Below are positions 37,977 through 49,794 of a stretch of 64,000 bases of DNA, in pieces. Source of the stretch: Alkalimonas amylolytica (lineage in GTDB: Bacteria; Pseudomonadota; Gammaproteobacteria; Enterobacterales; Alteromonadaceae); assembly GCF_900107845.1 (NCBI RefSeq), contig NZ_FNRM01000001.1, positions 165,747-229,746 on the forward strand, read 5' to 3'. Below the pieces are notes generated by a model, which was not told the DNA's origin, ran no database searches, and saw nothing but the letters and a program-made list of their open reading frames with translations. Both the position numbers and the translations under genes were made by a program. How positions within the stretch are numbered: position 1 is the first letter of the stretch; each line of letters opens with the position of its first letter.

Positions 37977-40619
37977 TGGTGACATCCTCACTCACGATGT
38001 GTTGCATTTGTTGCACTAACTGCTGGCACGACTGGTGTGCATGACGATGCGCTTGCTGCTCCAACTCATCGGCCAATGCAGTTAGGTTGGTAAACCCCAT
38101 GCTGCCGGCACTGCCTTTTAAACTATGGGCTTCAAAAGCCAGCTTATCCCAGTCCAGCTTCATACACGCTTGATGCAAGCCGGCAATCAATTCAGGCAAC
38201 CTATTGCGGAAGTTAGCCTGTAAGGCAAGCACGACAGGATCCTCAGCCAGTTTACGTTCAAACTCATGGTAATCATACCGACGACCATCGCTACGATAGG
38301 ATTGAATCAACTTTAAAAATTGTTGCTGATCAATCGGCTTCGATAGCACTGACTGACAACCCGAGCGTTTATAACGCTCGATATCTTCGCTCATGACATT
38401 GGCTGTAACCGCGATAATTGGTGTCTGGATGCCGGCATGGCGAATCAGCTCAGCGGCTTCCTCTCCTCCCATCTCAGGCATCTGCATATCCATAAAAATC
38501 AGATCGAAATCTTCTTGAAGTGCCTGCTCAACCGCTTGATGACCATTTTCCACCATGACATAACTGGCATTCACCTGCTGCAGTAAAATACTAAGCAGCA
38601 ACTGATTGTCCGGATTATCTTCTGCCACCAGGATATGCAGCGGGCATTGCTCATTCATCAGTGGAGCCGGTTGTGGCTGCGGAGGCGTCTGATACGACTG
38701 CACCAGTTCCACATTCATGCCACTGCAATCGAGTAGCACTTCAAAGTTACTGCCGACGCCTTTGACACTATCCACCCGGATATCACCACCCATTTGCTGA
38801 ATGAGCTTTTTCGAAATACAAAGTCCAAGCCCGGTGCCACCAAAGTGACGAGTGACAGTAGAGTCCGCCTGCACAAAAGGCTGGAACAGGCGGGATAGCT
38901 CAGCCGGAGCTATGCCAATGCCGGTGTCTTTTACCGATATTTTCAGCAATTGCGCCATCAAATCGTATTCAACCCTTATGATGACTTTACCTTGCTGTGT
39001 GAATTTGACAGCATTGCTGGTTAGATTTAACAGTACCTGACGGAACCGCACTTCATCACTGATGATCACAGCCGGCAATGGGAAACGCAGTTGTAACTCA
39101 CAATCCAGTCCCTTGGCTTTAGCTTGCGTCTGGCTCAGCTGGTATACATCATCGATAATCTCGAGGCAATGACAGGCTTCTTGCTGCAGCTCTAACTTGT
39201 CGGCTTCTATTTTTGATAAGTCGAGAATATCGTTGATAAGGTTCAATAGATGCTGGCTGCTTTTAAGTACCCGCAACTGATAATCTTTGATCCGCTCTAA
39301 CTGTTGCTCCTGTACGCTTTGCTCACTAAAACCAATAATTGCAGTGAGAGGCGTACGAATTTCATGGCTCATATTAGCCAGGAATACACTTTTTAACCGA
39401 CTGGCTTGTTCCGCGGTTTCCCGCGCGACAATCAACTCTTGGTTGGCTGCGGCCAAATCATCATTAGCACGCGCCAAGTCCTGGGTGCGTTTGAGCACTT
39501 TTTCTTCCAGTTGCTGCTTGTAAGCACGCTCCCGCTCACGGTATACCCGCAATTGACGCACCATCACATTAAAAGCAGCAAACATATCGCCAAGCTCGTC
39601 CTGCTTTTGTACCGGGAGCAAGGTGGATAAATCCCCCCGGCCAACCGCTGTTTTCGCCTGAGTCAGTTTGCGGATTGGACTAAATACATGCCGGATCAAC
39701 AGCCAATAGATACTAAATGGTAGCAACAGAATTACACAGAGTAGTAAACCTCCAATGACCCAAGGAAGCTGCAAGGTATCAGCCATCAACTCGCTCTGGT
39801 TCAACCCCATCAGCAGTTGAAAATTGCCGGGTAACTCCGCACCTTTTAGCAGCATTGATTGGCCAAGCAGAGTACCAGGGATCATATCTGATTGCTGCAT
39901 ACTTTGCTGAATAGTACGAAAATGGCTTGGTGCGAAAGTACTGCCAATCAACTGTGCACGATCCGTAAAGGCGATGGTTGCGGCAGGACTGATGATGAGA
40001 GAAATACTACCCGGTGTCAGTGACTGTTGCAAAATAGCACGTAGCTCATTAGGCTCCAGACTAAGAACCAGATAGCCCCATAACTGACGCGAGTCACCCA
40101 CAGCAGATGAGCTGTTGTGGTACACCTTACGTGCCAGATACAAACGCTGTTCCGAGCTGTCAGGCTCGGTTGCAAAAAAGAAGCTTTCATCACGGATCAT
40201 ACTTTGCAAACGAGCCAAATGCCGTTGCCGAAAACGTAAAGGAGTAACATCGGCCTCTGAAGAGGGTGCAAGCAGCTCGGTAGTACCATTAAGTTGCAAT
40301 AACTTGATGCGGAACTTAGACCTAGCCTGGCGCTGCAGAAAGTCTTGCCATTCCTGTAGCAAGGGTGACTGACTAGCACCATTGCTATTGAGGTAGCTGG
40401 CCAGGGTTTGGCTGGAAGACAACTCTTCCAGCTTCATACTCAACGCCATCAACTCGCTATGAATGGCTAGTTGTTGGCCATGTAAGAAATGACTGGCTTT
40501 TTGATTCGCTTGCTGCCAGTAGAAGGAGTAACTGTACTTTATGGCGAGCACACCAAAAAAATAGCCGGCAGCAACAACAAGGGAACCAGGTAAACCAGGA
40601 GTGTTTGTCGTAATCTCAT
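37969..40619 (-). pseudogene. Hybrid sensor histidine kinase with an apparent 5' frameshift
   Basis: The uninterrupted frame runs 37969-40551 (860 codons from a GTG). Order: extracytoplasmic sensor (to about residue 245), second TM (about 248-272), HAMP, coiled coil, HisKA with FLANMSHEIRTPLTAIIGFSE, HATPase, receiver with phospho-Asp in FDLIFMDMQMPEMGG, and HPt with AHSLKGSAGSMGF. The frame lacks a start and first TM. Upstream, another frame from ATG 40619 encodes MRLRQTLLVYLVPLLLLPAIF, which joins FGVLAIKYSY if one T is added to a T7 run (40555-40561 on the plus strand). So the intact gene is probably 40619-37969. The cause may be a sequencing error, a phase-variable run or a real mutation. 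Confidence 0.75.
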
Positions 40620-40728
40620 TGCCAGATCATCTGCTGCCTAAGCCATCGTATTCATTCCACAGCATAACCAGCATTTGCTGGCAGAACAAGCTTTGTCCTG
40701 CCAGCTAGTCAGCGAATGTTACAACCGG

Positions 40729-42276
40729 CTAATCAGCTAAGGTTGCAGCCAACAAGGCCAGCATAGGTGCTGCCGATGGTTTACCATGGATCCAGTCGCC
40801 ACCATCGACACCACTGCCTGCAATATCCAGGTGCAGATAGGGTATGGGCTTAGCTTGATGCTGGCCATGCGCGGCCAGGCCGGAAGCCTCCACCAGAAAA
40901 GCCATCGGGAACTGATGGCCACGAACCGTGACCGAAGAAGCCGCATTGTTGCAACTGAGCACATCTTCAGCTGCGGATTTGGCTTGGATAAACTGAAAGT
41001 CCTCACGTCGGCTTCGTGATATTTCACAAGGGTCCCCCCAGAGATCACCAAACTGCTGGAGCTTAGCGGCCAATTGCAATGCACGGGAAGGACCGTTCTC
41101 AACCAAAGCGGTATAGGGCCCAACCGATCGAGCGGCATGACCGGTTAAGGTGGCAATGGAATAAATCTGCGGAGTCACTTCATTAAGCGCTTGTTCTCGC
41201 AGGTGCGACAATAAATCAGCCAGCACCAAACGCCCTTCAGCGTCGGTATTCCCTATCCGGACCCGCACACCGGCATGACTGGTTAAAACTTCATCCGGCA
41301 CAAACGCATCAGAGCCAATACTGTTGCGCACCGCACCAATTTCTGCCACTACTTTAACACCTTCCGGCTGCAAACCGGCTATCGCTTTCATAAAGCCGGC
41401 AACGGCAGCGCCACCGCCTTTGTCCCGGCTCATGCCCGCCATGCTACCACCCACTTTTAGATCAGCACCACCGGTGTCGTACACCAGCCCCTTGCCTGCC
41501 AGCAATAACGTTTGTGCTACGGCGCCCTCAGGATTATACGTCAAACGGATAACCGCCGGATGATGTCGTTTCACCGCAAGCGAGCTGCGGGCAACTGCCA
41601 TCATCAGGGGGTAGTCACGCTGCAAGGTAGCAACATCAGTGACCACCTCAACCTGAACAGCGCTACCGGCAAAAGCTTCCTGACAGTAGGCCGCAAAATT
41701 CAGCGCACTCATCCGCTCGGGCTCGGTCCCGGCAAGATCCCGCGCTAGTCGCCTGCCGGCTTCAATCGCCATAAGTTCGGCGGCCTGGTCAGGCGAGACG
41801 CCACACAAGCCAATGCAATGCAAGGGTTCAAGCTTTTCTTCACCCACCACCTCACGCCCTTCCAGTGGTTGCCACAGCGCCTGACACATTGCCAGATAAC
41901 TCACAGCAGCTGCTTGCCGATAAAAAGGAGTTACCACAGGTTCAACCCAGACCAAGGGCGCTTTGGCTCCCATCTCTTTAGCAAGCTGAACAGCCTGCTT
42001 GGCCGCATCAGCAAAACTACGTACATCATCGTAATCTCTGTCAAGGCTGCCAACCGGAGCCAGGATTAGGCGCTGCCCCGGCACTGTAGGGCAATGCAGG
42101 CTAGCCAGTTGTTGGCCGATACGCTGATCCACCTGCCCGACTGTATTGATGGTTTCGTGCAGAGCTAAAAGCTCTGTGTGGTTGAAATCGCAGGCCAGCA
42201 CAATAAGTGCATCGTAGCGGGTATCCGTAAGGGCATGGTCCAAGGAACCTAAGGCATAGAGATGTGGATAAGACAT
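40729..42276 (-). CDS. M17-family leucyl aminopeptidase
   Basis: 515 residues from the ATG at 42276 (GGAAG ribosome site). The C-terminal catalytic domain has the metal/active-site motifs VYDTGGADLKVGGSMAGMSR and the family signature NTDAEGRLVLADLL, plus ATLTGHAARSVG. The N-terminal half is divergent from PepA, closer in feel to the NPEPL1-like branch, so I give no symbol. It is a cytosolic two-metal peptidase by family. The gene has its own region, between the nqr terminator and the hybrid kinase. Confidence 0.88.
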   Translation of the reverse strand: MSYPHLYALGSLDHALTDTRYDALIVLACDFNHTELLALHETINTVGQVDQRIGQQLASLHCPTVPGQRLILAPVGSLDRDYDDVRSFADAAKQAVQLAKEMGAKAPLVWVEPVVTPFYRQAAAVSYLAMCQALWQPLEGREVVGEEKLEPLHCIGLCGVSPDQAAELMAIEAGRRLARDLAGTEPERMSALNFAAYCQEAFAGSAVQVEVVTDVATLQRDYPLMMAVARSSLAVKRHHPAVIRLTYNPEGAVAQTLLLAGKGLVYDTGGADLKVGGSMAGMSRDKGGGAAVAGFMKAIAGLQPEGVKVVAEIGAVRNSIGSDAFVPDEVLTSHAGVRVRIGNTDAEGRLVLADLLSHLREQALNEVTPQIYSIATLTGHAARSVGPYTALVENGPSRALQLAAKLQQFGDLWGDPCEISRSRREDFQFIQAKSAAEDVLSCNNAASSVTVRGHQFPMAFLVEASGLAAHGQHQAKPIPYLHLDIAGSGVDGGDWIHGKPSAAPMLALLAATLAD

Positions 42277-42314
42277 AATGACTTCCATCAGGCTAAAAAG
42301 TCATTATTTCGGAA

Positions 42315-42375
42315 AACAAAAAGCAGAACAAGCCAAGCGTCACTTTAAGAGCTACGCAACTGGCAGTTCTGCTTT
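42315..42375 (-). terminator. Terminator of the nqr-apbE-nqrM operon
   Basis: 10-bp arms AAAGCAGAAC (42320-42329) and GTTCTGCTTT (42366-42375), with a smaller inner stem (GCGT/ACGC), and a T5 run after the stem on the minus strand. It begins 15 bp after the nqrM stop. Confidence 0.65.
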
Positions 42376-42389
42376 ACGCAGGAGCCGCT

Positions 42390-42605
42390 TTAGATAATTT
42401 TATTTTCTTGCCAGAACTGCTCTTTTTTCATTCTGGCCTGGCGTTTCTCGCATGGATTGTCACAATCACAAGCTTTTTCAACGCCAATAGCACCAAGGCC
42501 ACCACAGCTGCCACTGATGGTTTTGCGCTGCACCAGGTAGCCAACCGCCATGGCGACCACCACCAACAACAAAACAGCGAAGGTCAGTAAAAAGGTACTC
42601 ATCAT
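42390..42605 (-). CDS. nqrM: Na+-NQR maturation protein NqrM
   Basis: 71 residues: N-terminal TM helix (about 4-26), then a Cys-rich stretch with SGSCGGLGAIG and CDCDNPCEKR. NqrM (DUF539) is needed to insert the iron-sulfur site between NqrD and NqrE. AGGAGG ribosome site; ATG-ATG tandem start (42605 or 42602). It overlaps the apbE stop, as in Vibrio and Shewanella. Confidence 0.95.
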   Translation of the reverse strand: MMSTFLLTFAVLLLVVVAMAVGYLVQRKTISGSCGGLGAIGVEKACDCDNPCEKRQARMKKEQFWQENKII

Positions 42606-43648
42606 CGTGTGGTGCCTCCTGTATGCATAAAGGGTTCAAAAGCCTCACTCACCAGCTCAGTAAAGCCATCATCAGTTTTCACAATCAAAATAGCCGCCAA
42701 ACCAATACGATTGGCAAAAGCCAGCGCCTCGTCCGCTTCCATAATCATCAGAGCGGTAGAGTACCCATCGGCCACCATACAGGATTCATGCAGCACGGTG
42801 CTGGAGACTACACGCCCCTGAATAGGGCGACCTGTACGTGGGTCCAGGATATGGGAAAAACGTACCCCGTTCTGCTCAAAATAATTGCGGTAATCCCCGG
42901 AAGTGGCCAGCGCCAAATCACCAGGCTCGATGATGCGTTGCACAGCACGACCATCCGCATCCGGCTTTTCAATGGCAATGCGCCAGGGGCTGCCATCCGG
43001 CTTAGGACCTCGGGCACGGATTTCACCACCCACCTCAACCAAAAAAGCATCAAAACCCTTCGTATCGAGTAAGTCGGCTACCCGATCAACGCCATAGCCC
43101 TTGGCAATGGTGGATAAATCCACCGACACCCTTGGATCAGCCTTACTAAGCCAAAGGCCATCCAGGCGAAGCTTATCGATGCCCACATAAGGCAGTATAG
43201 CCTGATATTGCTCACTGGTGGGTGCCCTGGTGATACGACCTTCGGCGCCAAAGCCCCACAGCTCAACCAGGGGCCGGATGGTCACATCGAGTAAACCATC
43301 AGTTTCAAGGCCAAGCCGGATCGATTCCGCCATGACTTCAGCCGTGGGCTCGGACAGCAAAAATGGCTGGGTGCTATGCCAGCGATTAAAGCGCATCAGT
43401 TCCGAATCCGGAATATAGGTCGACATCAACTGGTTCACCAGCTCCAGTTCGGCATCGATCTCGGCTTGCAATTGCACATAATCAACCTCTTGCTCACCGG
43501 CAAAAACCGACACCACATAGTAGGTCCCCATGGTTTGACCATGCAAACGCTCGGGCGTGATGCGTTCCTCGGTTGGAACCGGGCTGCAAGAAACGAAAAT
43601 GGCCAGCCCCAGAAGGGCCAGCCAGAGTTTGTAATGCACTTTCAACAT
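42602..43648 (-). CDS. apbE: FAD:protein FMN transferase (lipoprotein ApbE)
   Basis: 348 residues. Signal peptide with lipobox FVSC (Cys21), then the ApbE/flavin-transferase domain: TMGTYYVVSV, a SIAKGYGVD-type motif (LSTIAKGYGVDRVADLL), and the conserved ILDPRTGRPIQG and metal-binding region near the C-terminus. It attaches FMN to the Thr residues of NqrB and NqrC in the periplasm. 9 bp after nqrF. Confidence 0.96.
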   Translation of the reverse strand: MLKVHYKLWLALLGLAIFVSCSPVPTEERITPERLHGQTMGTYYVVSVFAGEQEVDYVQLQAEIDAELELVNQLMSTYIPDSELMRFNRWHSTQPFLLSEPTAEVMAESIRLGLETDGLLDVTIRPLVELWGFGAEGRITRAPTSEQYQAILPYVGIDKLRLDGLWLSKADPRVSVDLSTIAKGYGVDRVADLLDTKGFDAFLVEVGGEIRARGPKPDGSPWRIAIEKPDADGRAVQRIIEPGDLALATSGDYRNYFEQNGVRFSHILDPRTGRPIQGRVVSSTVLHESCMVADGYSTALMIMEADEALAFANRIGLAAILIVKTDDGFTELVSEAFEPFMHTGGTTR

Positions 43649-43657
43649 AAGAAAGGA

Positions 43658-44884
43658 TTAACCACCAAAGTCATCAAGCATGATGTTTTCGTCTTCAACA
43701 CCCAAGTCTTTCAGCATGTTGATCACGGCTTTGTTCATCATTGGCGGACCACACATGTAGAATTCACAATCTTCTGGCGCTTTGTGATTCTTCAGGTAGT
43801 TCTCGTATAAGACGTTGTGGATAAAGCCAGTATAGCCTTCCCAGTTGTCTTCCGGTTGCGGATCCGACAGAGCTACATGCCACTCAAAGTTATCATTCTC
43901 AGCAGCCAGCATATCGAAATCTTCTACATAGAACATTTCACGGCTGGAACGGGCACCGTACCAGAACGACATCTTGCGCTTGGATTTCAGACGACGCAGC
44001 TGATCGAAGATGTGCGAGCGCATTGGCGCCATACCAGCACCACCACCGACGAACACCATCTCTGCTTCGGTCTCTTTGGCAAAGAACTCACCAAAGGGGC
44101 CAGAAATCGTCACTTTATCGCCTTCTTTCAAGCCCCAGATAAAAGATGACATCTTACCGCAAGGCAGTGACAGGTTGTTTGGCGGCGGCGTTGCAATCCG
44201 CACGTTCAACATAATAATGCCTTCTTCTTCCGGATAGTTCGCCATGGAGTAAGCACGGATGGTTTCATCATCCACTTTGGATTCCAGGCTGAAGAAGTTA
44301 AAACGCTCCCAATCACCACGGAATTTTTCCGGGATGTCGAAGTCTTTGTACTTCACATGGTGCGGTGGTGCTTCAATCTGAATGTAACCGCCGGCACGGA
44401 ACGGCACCGACTCGCCATCCGGAATACGTAGCACCAACTCTTTGATGAAGGTCGCTTTGTTGTCATTGGAAATAACTTCGCAATCCCACTTACGAATACC
44501 AAAGACTTCATCTTCGACTTCGATTTCCATGTCACCTTTTACAGCTACCTGACAGGATAGACGACACCCTTCACGGGCTTCTTTTTTGGTAATATGATCC
44601 AGCTCAGTCGGCAGAATTTCACCGCCACCTGAGTGTACATGCACTGTACACTGGCCACAGGAGCCACCACCACCACAGGCAGATGACAGGAAAATGCCTT
44701 TATCAGCCAAAACACCCAGCAATTTGCTGCCTGGTTTGGTTTTGATGGCTTTTTCCGGATCGCCATTGATCAGGATGGTCACTTCACCACTGGCAACCAG
44801 TTTGGATTTCGCGGCAAGAATGATGAATACCAAGGCCACAACGACCAGAGTAAACATCACTACGCCAAGAGTAATCTCTTGCAT
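43658..44884 (-). CDS. nqrF: Na+-NQR subunit F (NADH-oxidising)
   Basis: 408 residues: N-terminal TM helix (about 5-24), 2Fe-2S ferredoxin domain with [13 protein letters not shown] (three Cys) and a later Cys in CRLSCQV, then FAD domain ([12 protein letters not shown]) and NAD domain ([16 protein letters not shown]). It passes electrons from NADH to the rest of the complex. Last structural gene. Confidence 0.97.
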   Translation of the reverse strand: MQEITLGVVMFTLVVVALVFIILAAKSKLVASGEVTILINGDPEKAIKTKPGSKLLGVLADKGIFLSSACGGGGSCGQCTVHVHSGGGEILPTELDHITKKEAREGCRLSCQVAVKGDMEIEVEDEVFGIRKWDCEVISNDNKATFIKELVLRIPDGESVPFRAGGYIQIEAPPHHVKYKDFDIPEKFRGDWERFNFFSLESKVDDETIRAYSMANYPEEEGIIMLNVRIATPPPNNLSLPCGKMSSFIWGLKEGDKVTISGPFGEFFAKETEAEMVFVGGGAGMAPMRSHIFDQLRRLKSKRKMSFWYGARSSREMFYVEDFDMLAAENDNFEWHVALSDPQPEDNWEGYTGFIHNVLYENYLKNHKAPEDCEFYMCGPPMMNKAVINMLKDLGVEDENIMLDDFGG

Positions 44885-44903
44885 CGTGTTTTCCTTCTAC
44901 TGC

Positions 44904-45518
44904 TTACAATGAAACGCCGGAGAACGACATAAAGCCAAGGCCCATCAAACCTACAATCAGGAAGGTGGAGCCCAAGCCTCGCATGCCGTGAGGCATATCA
45001 GCGTATTTCAGTTTCTCACGCACAGCAGCCAGCAAGGTAATTGCCAGCGCCCAACCTACACCACTGCCCAGACCGAACACCACGCTTTCAGTAAAGGTAT
45101 AATCCCGCTCGACCATAAACATCACACCACCAAAGATGGCGCAGTTTACGGTAATCAACGGCAGGAAAATCCCCAGCGCGTTATACAGTGCCGGGAAAAA
45201 CTTATCCAGCGTCATTTCCAGGATTTGCACCATGGCTGCAATCACACCAATGTAGGTGACAAAGCCAAGAAAGCTGAGATCAGCATCCGGGAAGCCAGCC
45301 CAAGCCAGCGCACCTGGCGCCAGTAGGTTGTGGTACACCACGTTGTTGATTGGCACAGCCAGACCCAACACCACGATCACCGCAACACCCAGACCAAAGG
45401 CGGTGGTAACCTTCTTGGACACCGCCAGGAACGTACACATGCCAAGGAAGAATGCCAGCGCCAGGTTTTCAATAAAGACGGCGCGGACAAATAAACCTAT
45501 GTAATGTTCTAAACCCAT
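44904..45518 (-). CDS. nqrE: Na+-NQR subunit E
   Basis: 204 residues, about six TM helices; membrane subunit paralogous to NqrD, and the two together hold an intramembrane iron-sulfur centre. The family's Cys residues are visible in LGMCTFLAV and TVNCAIFGG. 11 bp downstream of nqrD. Confidence 0.97.
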   Translation of the reverse strand: MGLEHYIGLFVRAVFIENLALAFFLGMCTFLAVSKKVTTAFGLGVAVIVVLGLAVPINNVVYHNLLAPGALAWAGFPDADLSFLGFVTYIGVIAAMVQILEMTLDKFFPALYNALGIFLPLITVNCAIFGGVMFMVERDYTFTESVVFGLGSGVGWALAITLLAAVREKLKYADMPHGMRGLGSTFLIVGLMGLGFMSFSGVSL

Positions 45519-45529
45519 CTGTCAGCTCC

Positions 45530-46159
45530 TTATGCCTGCTCAACCTGCTCTGGACGGAAGGTCCGCAGCACCCAAATAAAGAAAGCAATGATCATGAAGG
45601 CACTCGGTGCCAGCAACAACATACCCATCGGCTGATACCAGCCACCTTCACTGACCAGTGGCAGAATTTCAACACCGAACACTGAACCCGCACCGCCCAG
45701 CTCACGAATAAAGGCAACCACCAACAGGACCAGACTGTAACCCATCGCATTACCAAGACCATCCAGGAAACTCATACCGGGTGTACTTTTCATGGCATAA
45801 GCTTCAGCACGACCCATCACGATGCAGTTGGTAATAATCAGGCCAACAAACACCGACAGCTCTTTGGAGACTTCATAGGCGAAGGCTTTGAGGATTTGGT
45901 CGACGATAATAACCAATGAAGCAATGATGGTCATCTGCACAATGATCCGCACACTGGATGGAATGTGATTGCGAATAATGGAGATAAACAGGTTCGAGAA
46001 CGTCAGTACAAAGGTCAGTGCGAAGCACATAACCAGAGCCGTTGCCATTTGCGTGGTTACCGCCAATGCAGAACAGACCCCCAGCACTTGCAAAGCGATG
46101 GGGTTGTTTGCAAAAACAGGCCCGAAAAGTACTGTTTTAATTTCTTTTGCATTAGCCAT
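45530..46159 (-). CDS. nqrD: Na+-NQR subunit D
   Basis: 209 residues, about six TM helices, paralog of NqrE. Conserved [15 protein letters not shown] and [15 protein letters not shown] with the key Cys residues. Overlaps the nqrC end by 8 bp. Confidence 0.97.
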   Translation of the reverse strand: MANAKEIKTVLFGPVFANNPIALQVLGVCSALAVTTQMATALVMCFALTFVLTFSNLFISIIRNHIPSSVRIIVQMTIIASLVIIVDQILKAFAYEVSKELSVFVGLIITNCIVMGRAEAYAMKSTPGMSFLDGLGNAMGYSLVLLVVAFIRELGGAGSVFGVEILPLVSEGGWYQPMGMLLLAPSAFMIIAFFIWVLRTFRPEQVEQA

Positions 46160-46940
46160 TGTTCAATGCTCCTTGATGAACTTTGCTCAGGAAAGGACCA
46201 AAGCCTTTATCACCCATCCAGAAGGTAAAGGTATTTTGCACACCGTTTGCCGTCAGGGTTGCACCGGATAAGCCATCGATTTCATGGTTCGGATCAGAAG
46301 CATTACCCGGTCGCACGACGCTCAGAGCCAGATTGCCCTGGTCATCGAACAGCTTTTTGCCTTCAAACTGACCAATCCACCGAGGATTCTCGATTTCACC
46401 ACCCAAGCCTGGGGTCTCACCCTGCTCGTAGTAATTCATGCCGATGATGGTGTTACCGTCTGTTTCCAGTGCAATGAACGCATGCATGGTGGACCAAAGG
46501 CCATAACCATGAATGGGCAACACAATGGATTTCAGCTCACCGGCCTCATCACGCACCAGGTAAACCGGTGCATAATGTGGGGCACGGCGAATCGAAGCCA
46601 CATCCTGTTGCTTGCTAAGCTGAGTACTCAGCTCAGGATCACGCCAGGAAGCACGGTAATCGAACTGCATTGGATCTTTATCGGTAAACTCACCAGTACT
46701 CAGATTAATAATGCGCTCTTCGACACGTTTGTCGAATAACTCACGTACCTGAGCAGCCGATGCTGCACCATCCAGCACACGGGCACTACGCAAAATATTG
46801 GTCTGGGCATCCAACAGCATATTGGCTTGCTGCAAAGGACGCAGTTGCACTGCCGCTGTGGAAACCACAAAGGCGCAAACCAGACAAAGGGAAATGACTA
46901 CGATCAGTGTTTTACTGATGGTATCGTTTTTACTAGACAT
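46152..46940 (-). CDS. nqrC: Na+-NQR subunit C (covalent FMN)
   Basis: 262 residues with an N-terminal TM helix (about 10-30) and a periplasmic FMN-binding domain. The flavinylated Thr is in the DGLSGATLT motif near residue 226, the target of ApbE. Overlaps nqrB and nqrD by 8 bp each. Confidence 0.97.
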   Translation of the reverse strand: MSSKNDTISKTLIVVISLCLVCAFVVSTAAVQLRPLQQANMLLDAQTNILRSARVLDGAASAAQVRELFDKRVEERIINLSTGEFTDKDPMQFDYRASWRDPELSTQLSKQQDVASIRRAPHYAPVYLVRDEAGELKSIVLPIHGYGLWSTMHAFIALETDGNTIIGMNYYEQGETPGLGGEIENPRWIGQFEGKKLFDDQGNLALSVVRPGNASDPNHEIDGLSGATLTANGVQNTFTFWMGDKGFGPFLSKVHQGALNNG

Positions 46941-48135
46941 TGCGTGCCAGCCTCCGTTTGATATTGGCCTGAGCCACGAAGAAATCGAATAATGGCGCGA
47001 ACAGATTCGCGAACAGGATCGCCAGCATCATGCCTTCCGGGTATGCAGGGTTGACCACACGAATCATCACCACCATAAAGCCAATCAGAATACCGTAAGC
47101 CCATTTACCCTCATTGGTAAAAGATGCGGACACCGGATCGGTCGCCATAAAGAACATACCGATGGCAAAGCCGCCGATCACTAAGTGCCAGTGCCAAGGC
47201 ATAGCAAACAAGTGATTGGTATCTGAGCCAATGGCGTTGAATAACAAAGCGGTCAACACCATACCTACCATGACACCCAACACAATGCGCCAGGAAGCGA
47301 TGCGGAAGTAGATCAGCGCCAAACCACCAATCAACAGTGCCAGCGTCGAGGTTTCACCGACTGAGCCAGGGATAAAGCCAAGGAAGGCATCCCACCACTG
47401 CTGCATATCGCTGTAATCCAGAGTCGCGTTTTGGCCTTGGCTTAACAGGGTGGCACCTGAGTAGCCATCAGCTACGGTCCAGACAGCATCACCTGAGATT
47501 TCTGCCGGGTAGGCGAAGAACAGGAAAGCACGGCCAGCCAGCGCCGGGTTCAGGAAGTTACGGCCGGTACCACCGAACACTTCTTTAGCAACCACCACAC
47601 CGAAGGTAATACCCAAGGCAGCTTGCCACAATGGAATGGTAGCAGGCAGAATCAGTGCGAAAAGGATTGAGGTTACGAAGAAGCCTTCATTCACTTCGTG
47701 CTTACGCACCGAAGCAAACAACACTTCCCAGAAGCCACCGACTATAAAAACAGTGGCGTAAATTGGCAGGAACCAGCAGGCACCATAGAGCATTTTCATG
47801 CCCCAGCCAGAGCTCTCGGTCAGATTACCGCCCAGCAAGTGGAACACTGCAACCTGCCAGGTATCCGGCGTACCAAAACCTTCAGCCAATGCAGCAACAG
47901 CTTGATGCCCGATATTGAACATACCGAAGAACAAAGCAGGAAACAATGCCAGCCACACGAAGATCATAATTCGTTTCAGATCGATACTATCGCGAACGTG
48001 AGTCTTGTTTTTGGTGACATAGCCTGGCGTGTAAAGGACAGTGGCAATGGCTTCGTACAGCGCATACCACTTTTCGTATTTGCCGCCTTTCTCAAACTGC
48101 GGTTCAATGCGTTCTAAATAATGCTTTAAACTCAT
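46933..48135 (-). CDS. nqrB: Na+-NQR subunit B (covalent FMN, Na+ path)
   Basis: 400 residues, about ten TM helices. The flavinylation motif DGYSGATLL is present (near residue 230), as are the ribose-/quinone-region stretches [17 protein letters not shown]. Main membrane subunit for sodium translocation. It starts 2 bp after the nqrA stop. Confidence 0.97.
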   Translation of the reverse strand: MSLKHYLERIEPQFEKGGKYEKWYALYEAIATVLYTPGYVTKNKTHVRDSIDLKRIMIFVWLALFPALFFGMFNIGHQAVAALAEGFGTPDTWQVAVFHLLGGNLTESSGWGMKMLYGACWFLPIYATVFIVGGFWEVLFASVRKHEVNEGFFVTSILFALILPATIPLWQAALGITFGVVVAKEVFGGTGRNFLNPALAGRAFLFFAYPAEISGDAVWTVADGYSGATLLSQGQNATLDYSDMQQWWDAFLGFIPGSVGETSTLALLIGGLALIYFRIASWRIVLGVMVGMVLTALLFNAIGSDTNHLFAMPWHWHLVIGGFAIGMFFMATDPVSASFTNEGKWAYGILIGFMVVMIRVVNPAYPEGMMLAILFANLFAPLFDFFVAQANIKRRLARNV

Positions 48136-48137
48136 GA

Positions 48138-49475
48138 TTAGCCTTCCTTCTGGATCGTCGTCAGGCAGCTACGCAGAATGGAGCCGTAATCATACTTGCC
48201 CGGGCACACGAAGGTACACAAAGCCAAGTCTTCTTCGTCCAGTTCAAGGCAGCCGAGAGCCTGAGCGCTGTCGGTATCACCGGAGCACAGATCACGCAAC
48301 AACAAAGTGGGCAAAATGTCCAATGGCATGATCCGCTCGTAATTTCCGATCGGTACCATGGCACGGGCAGAGCCGTTGGTGGTAGTGGTCAGGTTGAACA
48401 ACTTTTTCGGATTCAGGTGCCCTAAATAAGCACGGGTAACGGAAAACTTCTCACTACCTGGCGCAATCCAGCCTAAAAAGTGTTTATCACTACCATCAGC
48501 TAACACCGACAACTGAGTGTGAAAACGGCCCAAATAACCATGCACACCATGCGCCGTCGTTCCGGCCAATACCGAACCTGAAATGATACGGTGTTCACCA
48601 TCGGCAAGTTCACCGGCGGTCAGCTCCTCAACAGAAGCTCCGAGTACCGTTTTTAGCAAACGTGGCGATTTCACTACAGGACCGGCCAATGAAATAACCC
48701 GTTCAACCGGCAACTCACCGCTGGTAAATAGCTGGCCTATCGCAATCACATCCTGATAACCAATGTGCCAAACCACTTTTTGAATGGAAGCACCCTCGAG
48801 GAAGTGAATGTGCGTACCAGGCAAACCTGCAGGATGTGGCCCGGCAAACTCAGCAACCTCAACCCCAGTAACAGACGTCACATCGGCGCCTGCTTTTTTG
48901 CACAGATAGACCTTGCCGTCGGTCAGATGCCGCAGCACCGTCAGACCATGCTGGAAGGCACTAGACTTCGCCTTGATCACCAACGCCGGATCAGCAGCCA
49001 GCGGATGGGTATCGATTGCAGTGACAAAAATAGCTTTGGCGGTACTGTCAATCGCAGGCGTCTGACTAAATGGCCGGGTGCGCAGCGCCACCCATAAACC
49101 GGAGTCGACCAGGTTTTTACGAACCTGTTCGGAACTCAGGCTTACCAGCTGCTCTGGGCTGTATTTCTCGAACTGCACAGCATCATTGCCTTGCACCTCA
49201 ATCACTACAGATTGCAATACCCGTTTAGCTCCACGGTTGATTTCAACCACCTTGCCGGCTGCTGGGGCAGTAAAAACAACACCAGGGGTTTTCTTGTCTT
49301 CAAACAAGCCCTGACCTTTTTTTACTGTATCGCCAACTTCGACCAACATGGTCGGACGCATACCATGAAACTCTTCGCCGAGTACGGCGACGCGCTTGAT
49401 AGCAGGCCCGTCGGTTATCTCTTGTTTAGGACTGCCCGCGAGGGGAATGTCCAAGCCTTTTTTGAGTTTTATCAT
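48138..49475 (-). CDS. nqrA: Na+-NQR subunit A
   Basis: 445 residues from ATG 49475, matching the conserved N-terminus ([14 protein letters not shown]). The frame is open for a further 57 codons upstream, but that stretch shows no conservation and the known family starts here; the ribosome site is weak. Motifs: [17 protein letters not shown]-like biotinyl-lipoyl region, and [17 protein letters not shown] near the C-terminus. First gene of nqrABCDEF. Confidence 0.95.
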   Translation of the reverse strand: MIKLKKGLDIPLAGSPKQEITDGPAIKRVAVLGEEFHGMRPTMLVEVGDTVKKGQGLFEDKKTPGVVFTAPAAGKVVEINRGAKRVLQSVVIEVQGNDAVQFEKYSPEQLVSLSSEQVRKNLVDSGLWVALRTRPFSQTPAIDSTAKAIFVTAIDTHPLAADPALVIKAKSSAFQHGLTVLRHLTDGKVYLCKKAGADVTSVTGVEVAEFAGPHPAGLPGTHIHFLEGASIQKVVWHIGYQDVIAIGQLFTSGELPVERVISLAGPVVKSPRLLKTVLGASVEELTAGELADGEHRIISGSVLAGTTAHGVHGYLGRFHTQLSVLADGSDKHFLGWIAPGSEKFSVTRAYLGHLNPKKLFNLTTTTNGSARAMVPIGNYERIMPLDILPTLLLRDLCSGDTDSAQALGCLELDEEDLALCTFVCPGKYDYGSILRSCLTTIQKEG

Positions 49476-49794
49476 ACGTACTTGCACTACTAGTTTGGGA
49501 AGAAACAGGTTCAGTTTTTCAGCTGCTAACCTCGCAGCGCACCCGATCGGCGTGGAACTTTCAGATGATCTGTGGTTCCAAAGTCGGATACACGTATTAA
49601 AGGCGCGGATTTTACCATCAAACGCGGCCGCTATCCATGCGATCATGAAAATTTATCACAGTCGCACCGGTTGCATTTTAGTCTAGCCAATTTGCGCAAT
49701 TTTTCAGCAAATTGTGCTATTTTACTTACTGTTGCCAGTAGCGGCTATGCCAACTTTGGTAGTACTCACCTTATTCTAAGGTCAATCCGGCTGT
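49476..49794. other. Upstream region of nqrA (no gene)
   Basis: About 320 bp without a credible gene. It must hold the nqr promoter. It contains a 7-bp inverted repeat AATTTGC/GCAAATT (49689-49695, 49707-49713) with an 11-bp spacer, which could be an operator. Several AT-rich hexamers on the minus strand are candidate -10 elements, none convincing. Confidence 0.4.

Noticed and set aside
43376-48120. Long plus-strand frames across the nqr genes (for example 47698-48117 and 43376-43810).
   Set aside because: Opposite strand to the well-conserved nqr and apbE genes; no motif, signal or ribosome site.
49476-49646. N-terminal extension of nqrA by 57 codons.
   Set aside because: The family starts at MIKLKKGLD; the upstream stretch is unconserved and contains the likely promoter region.
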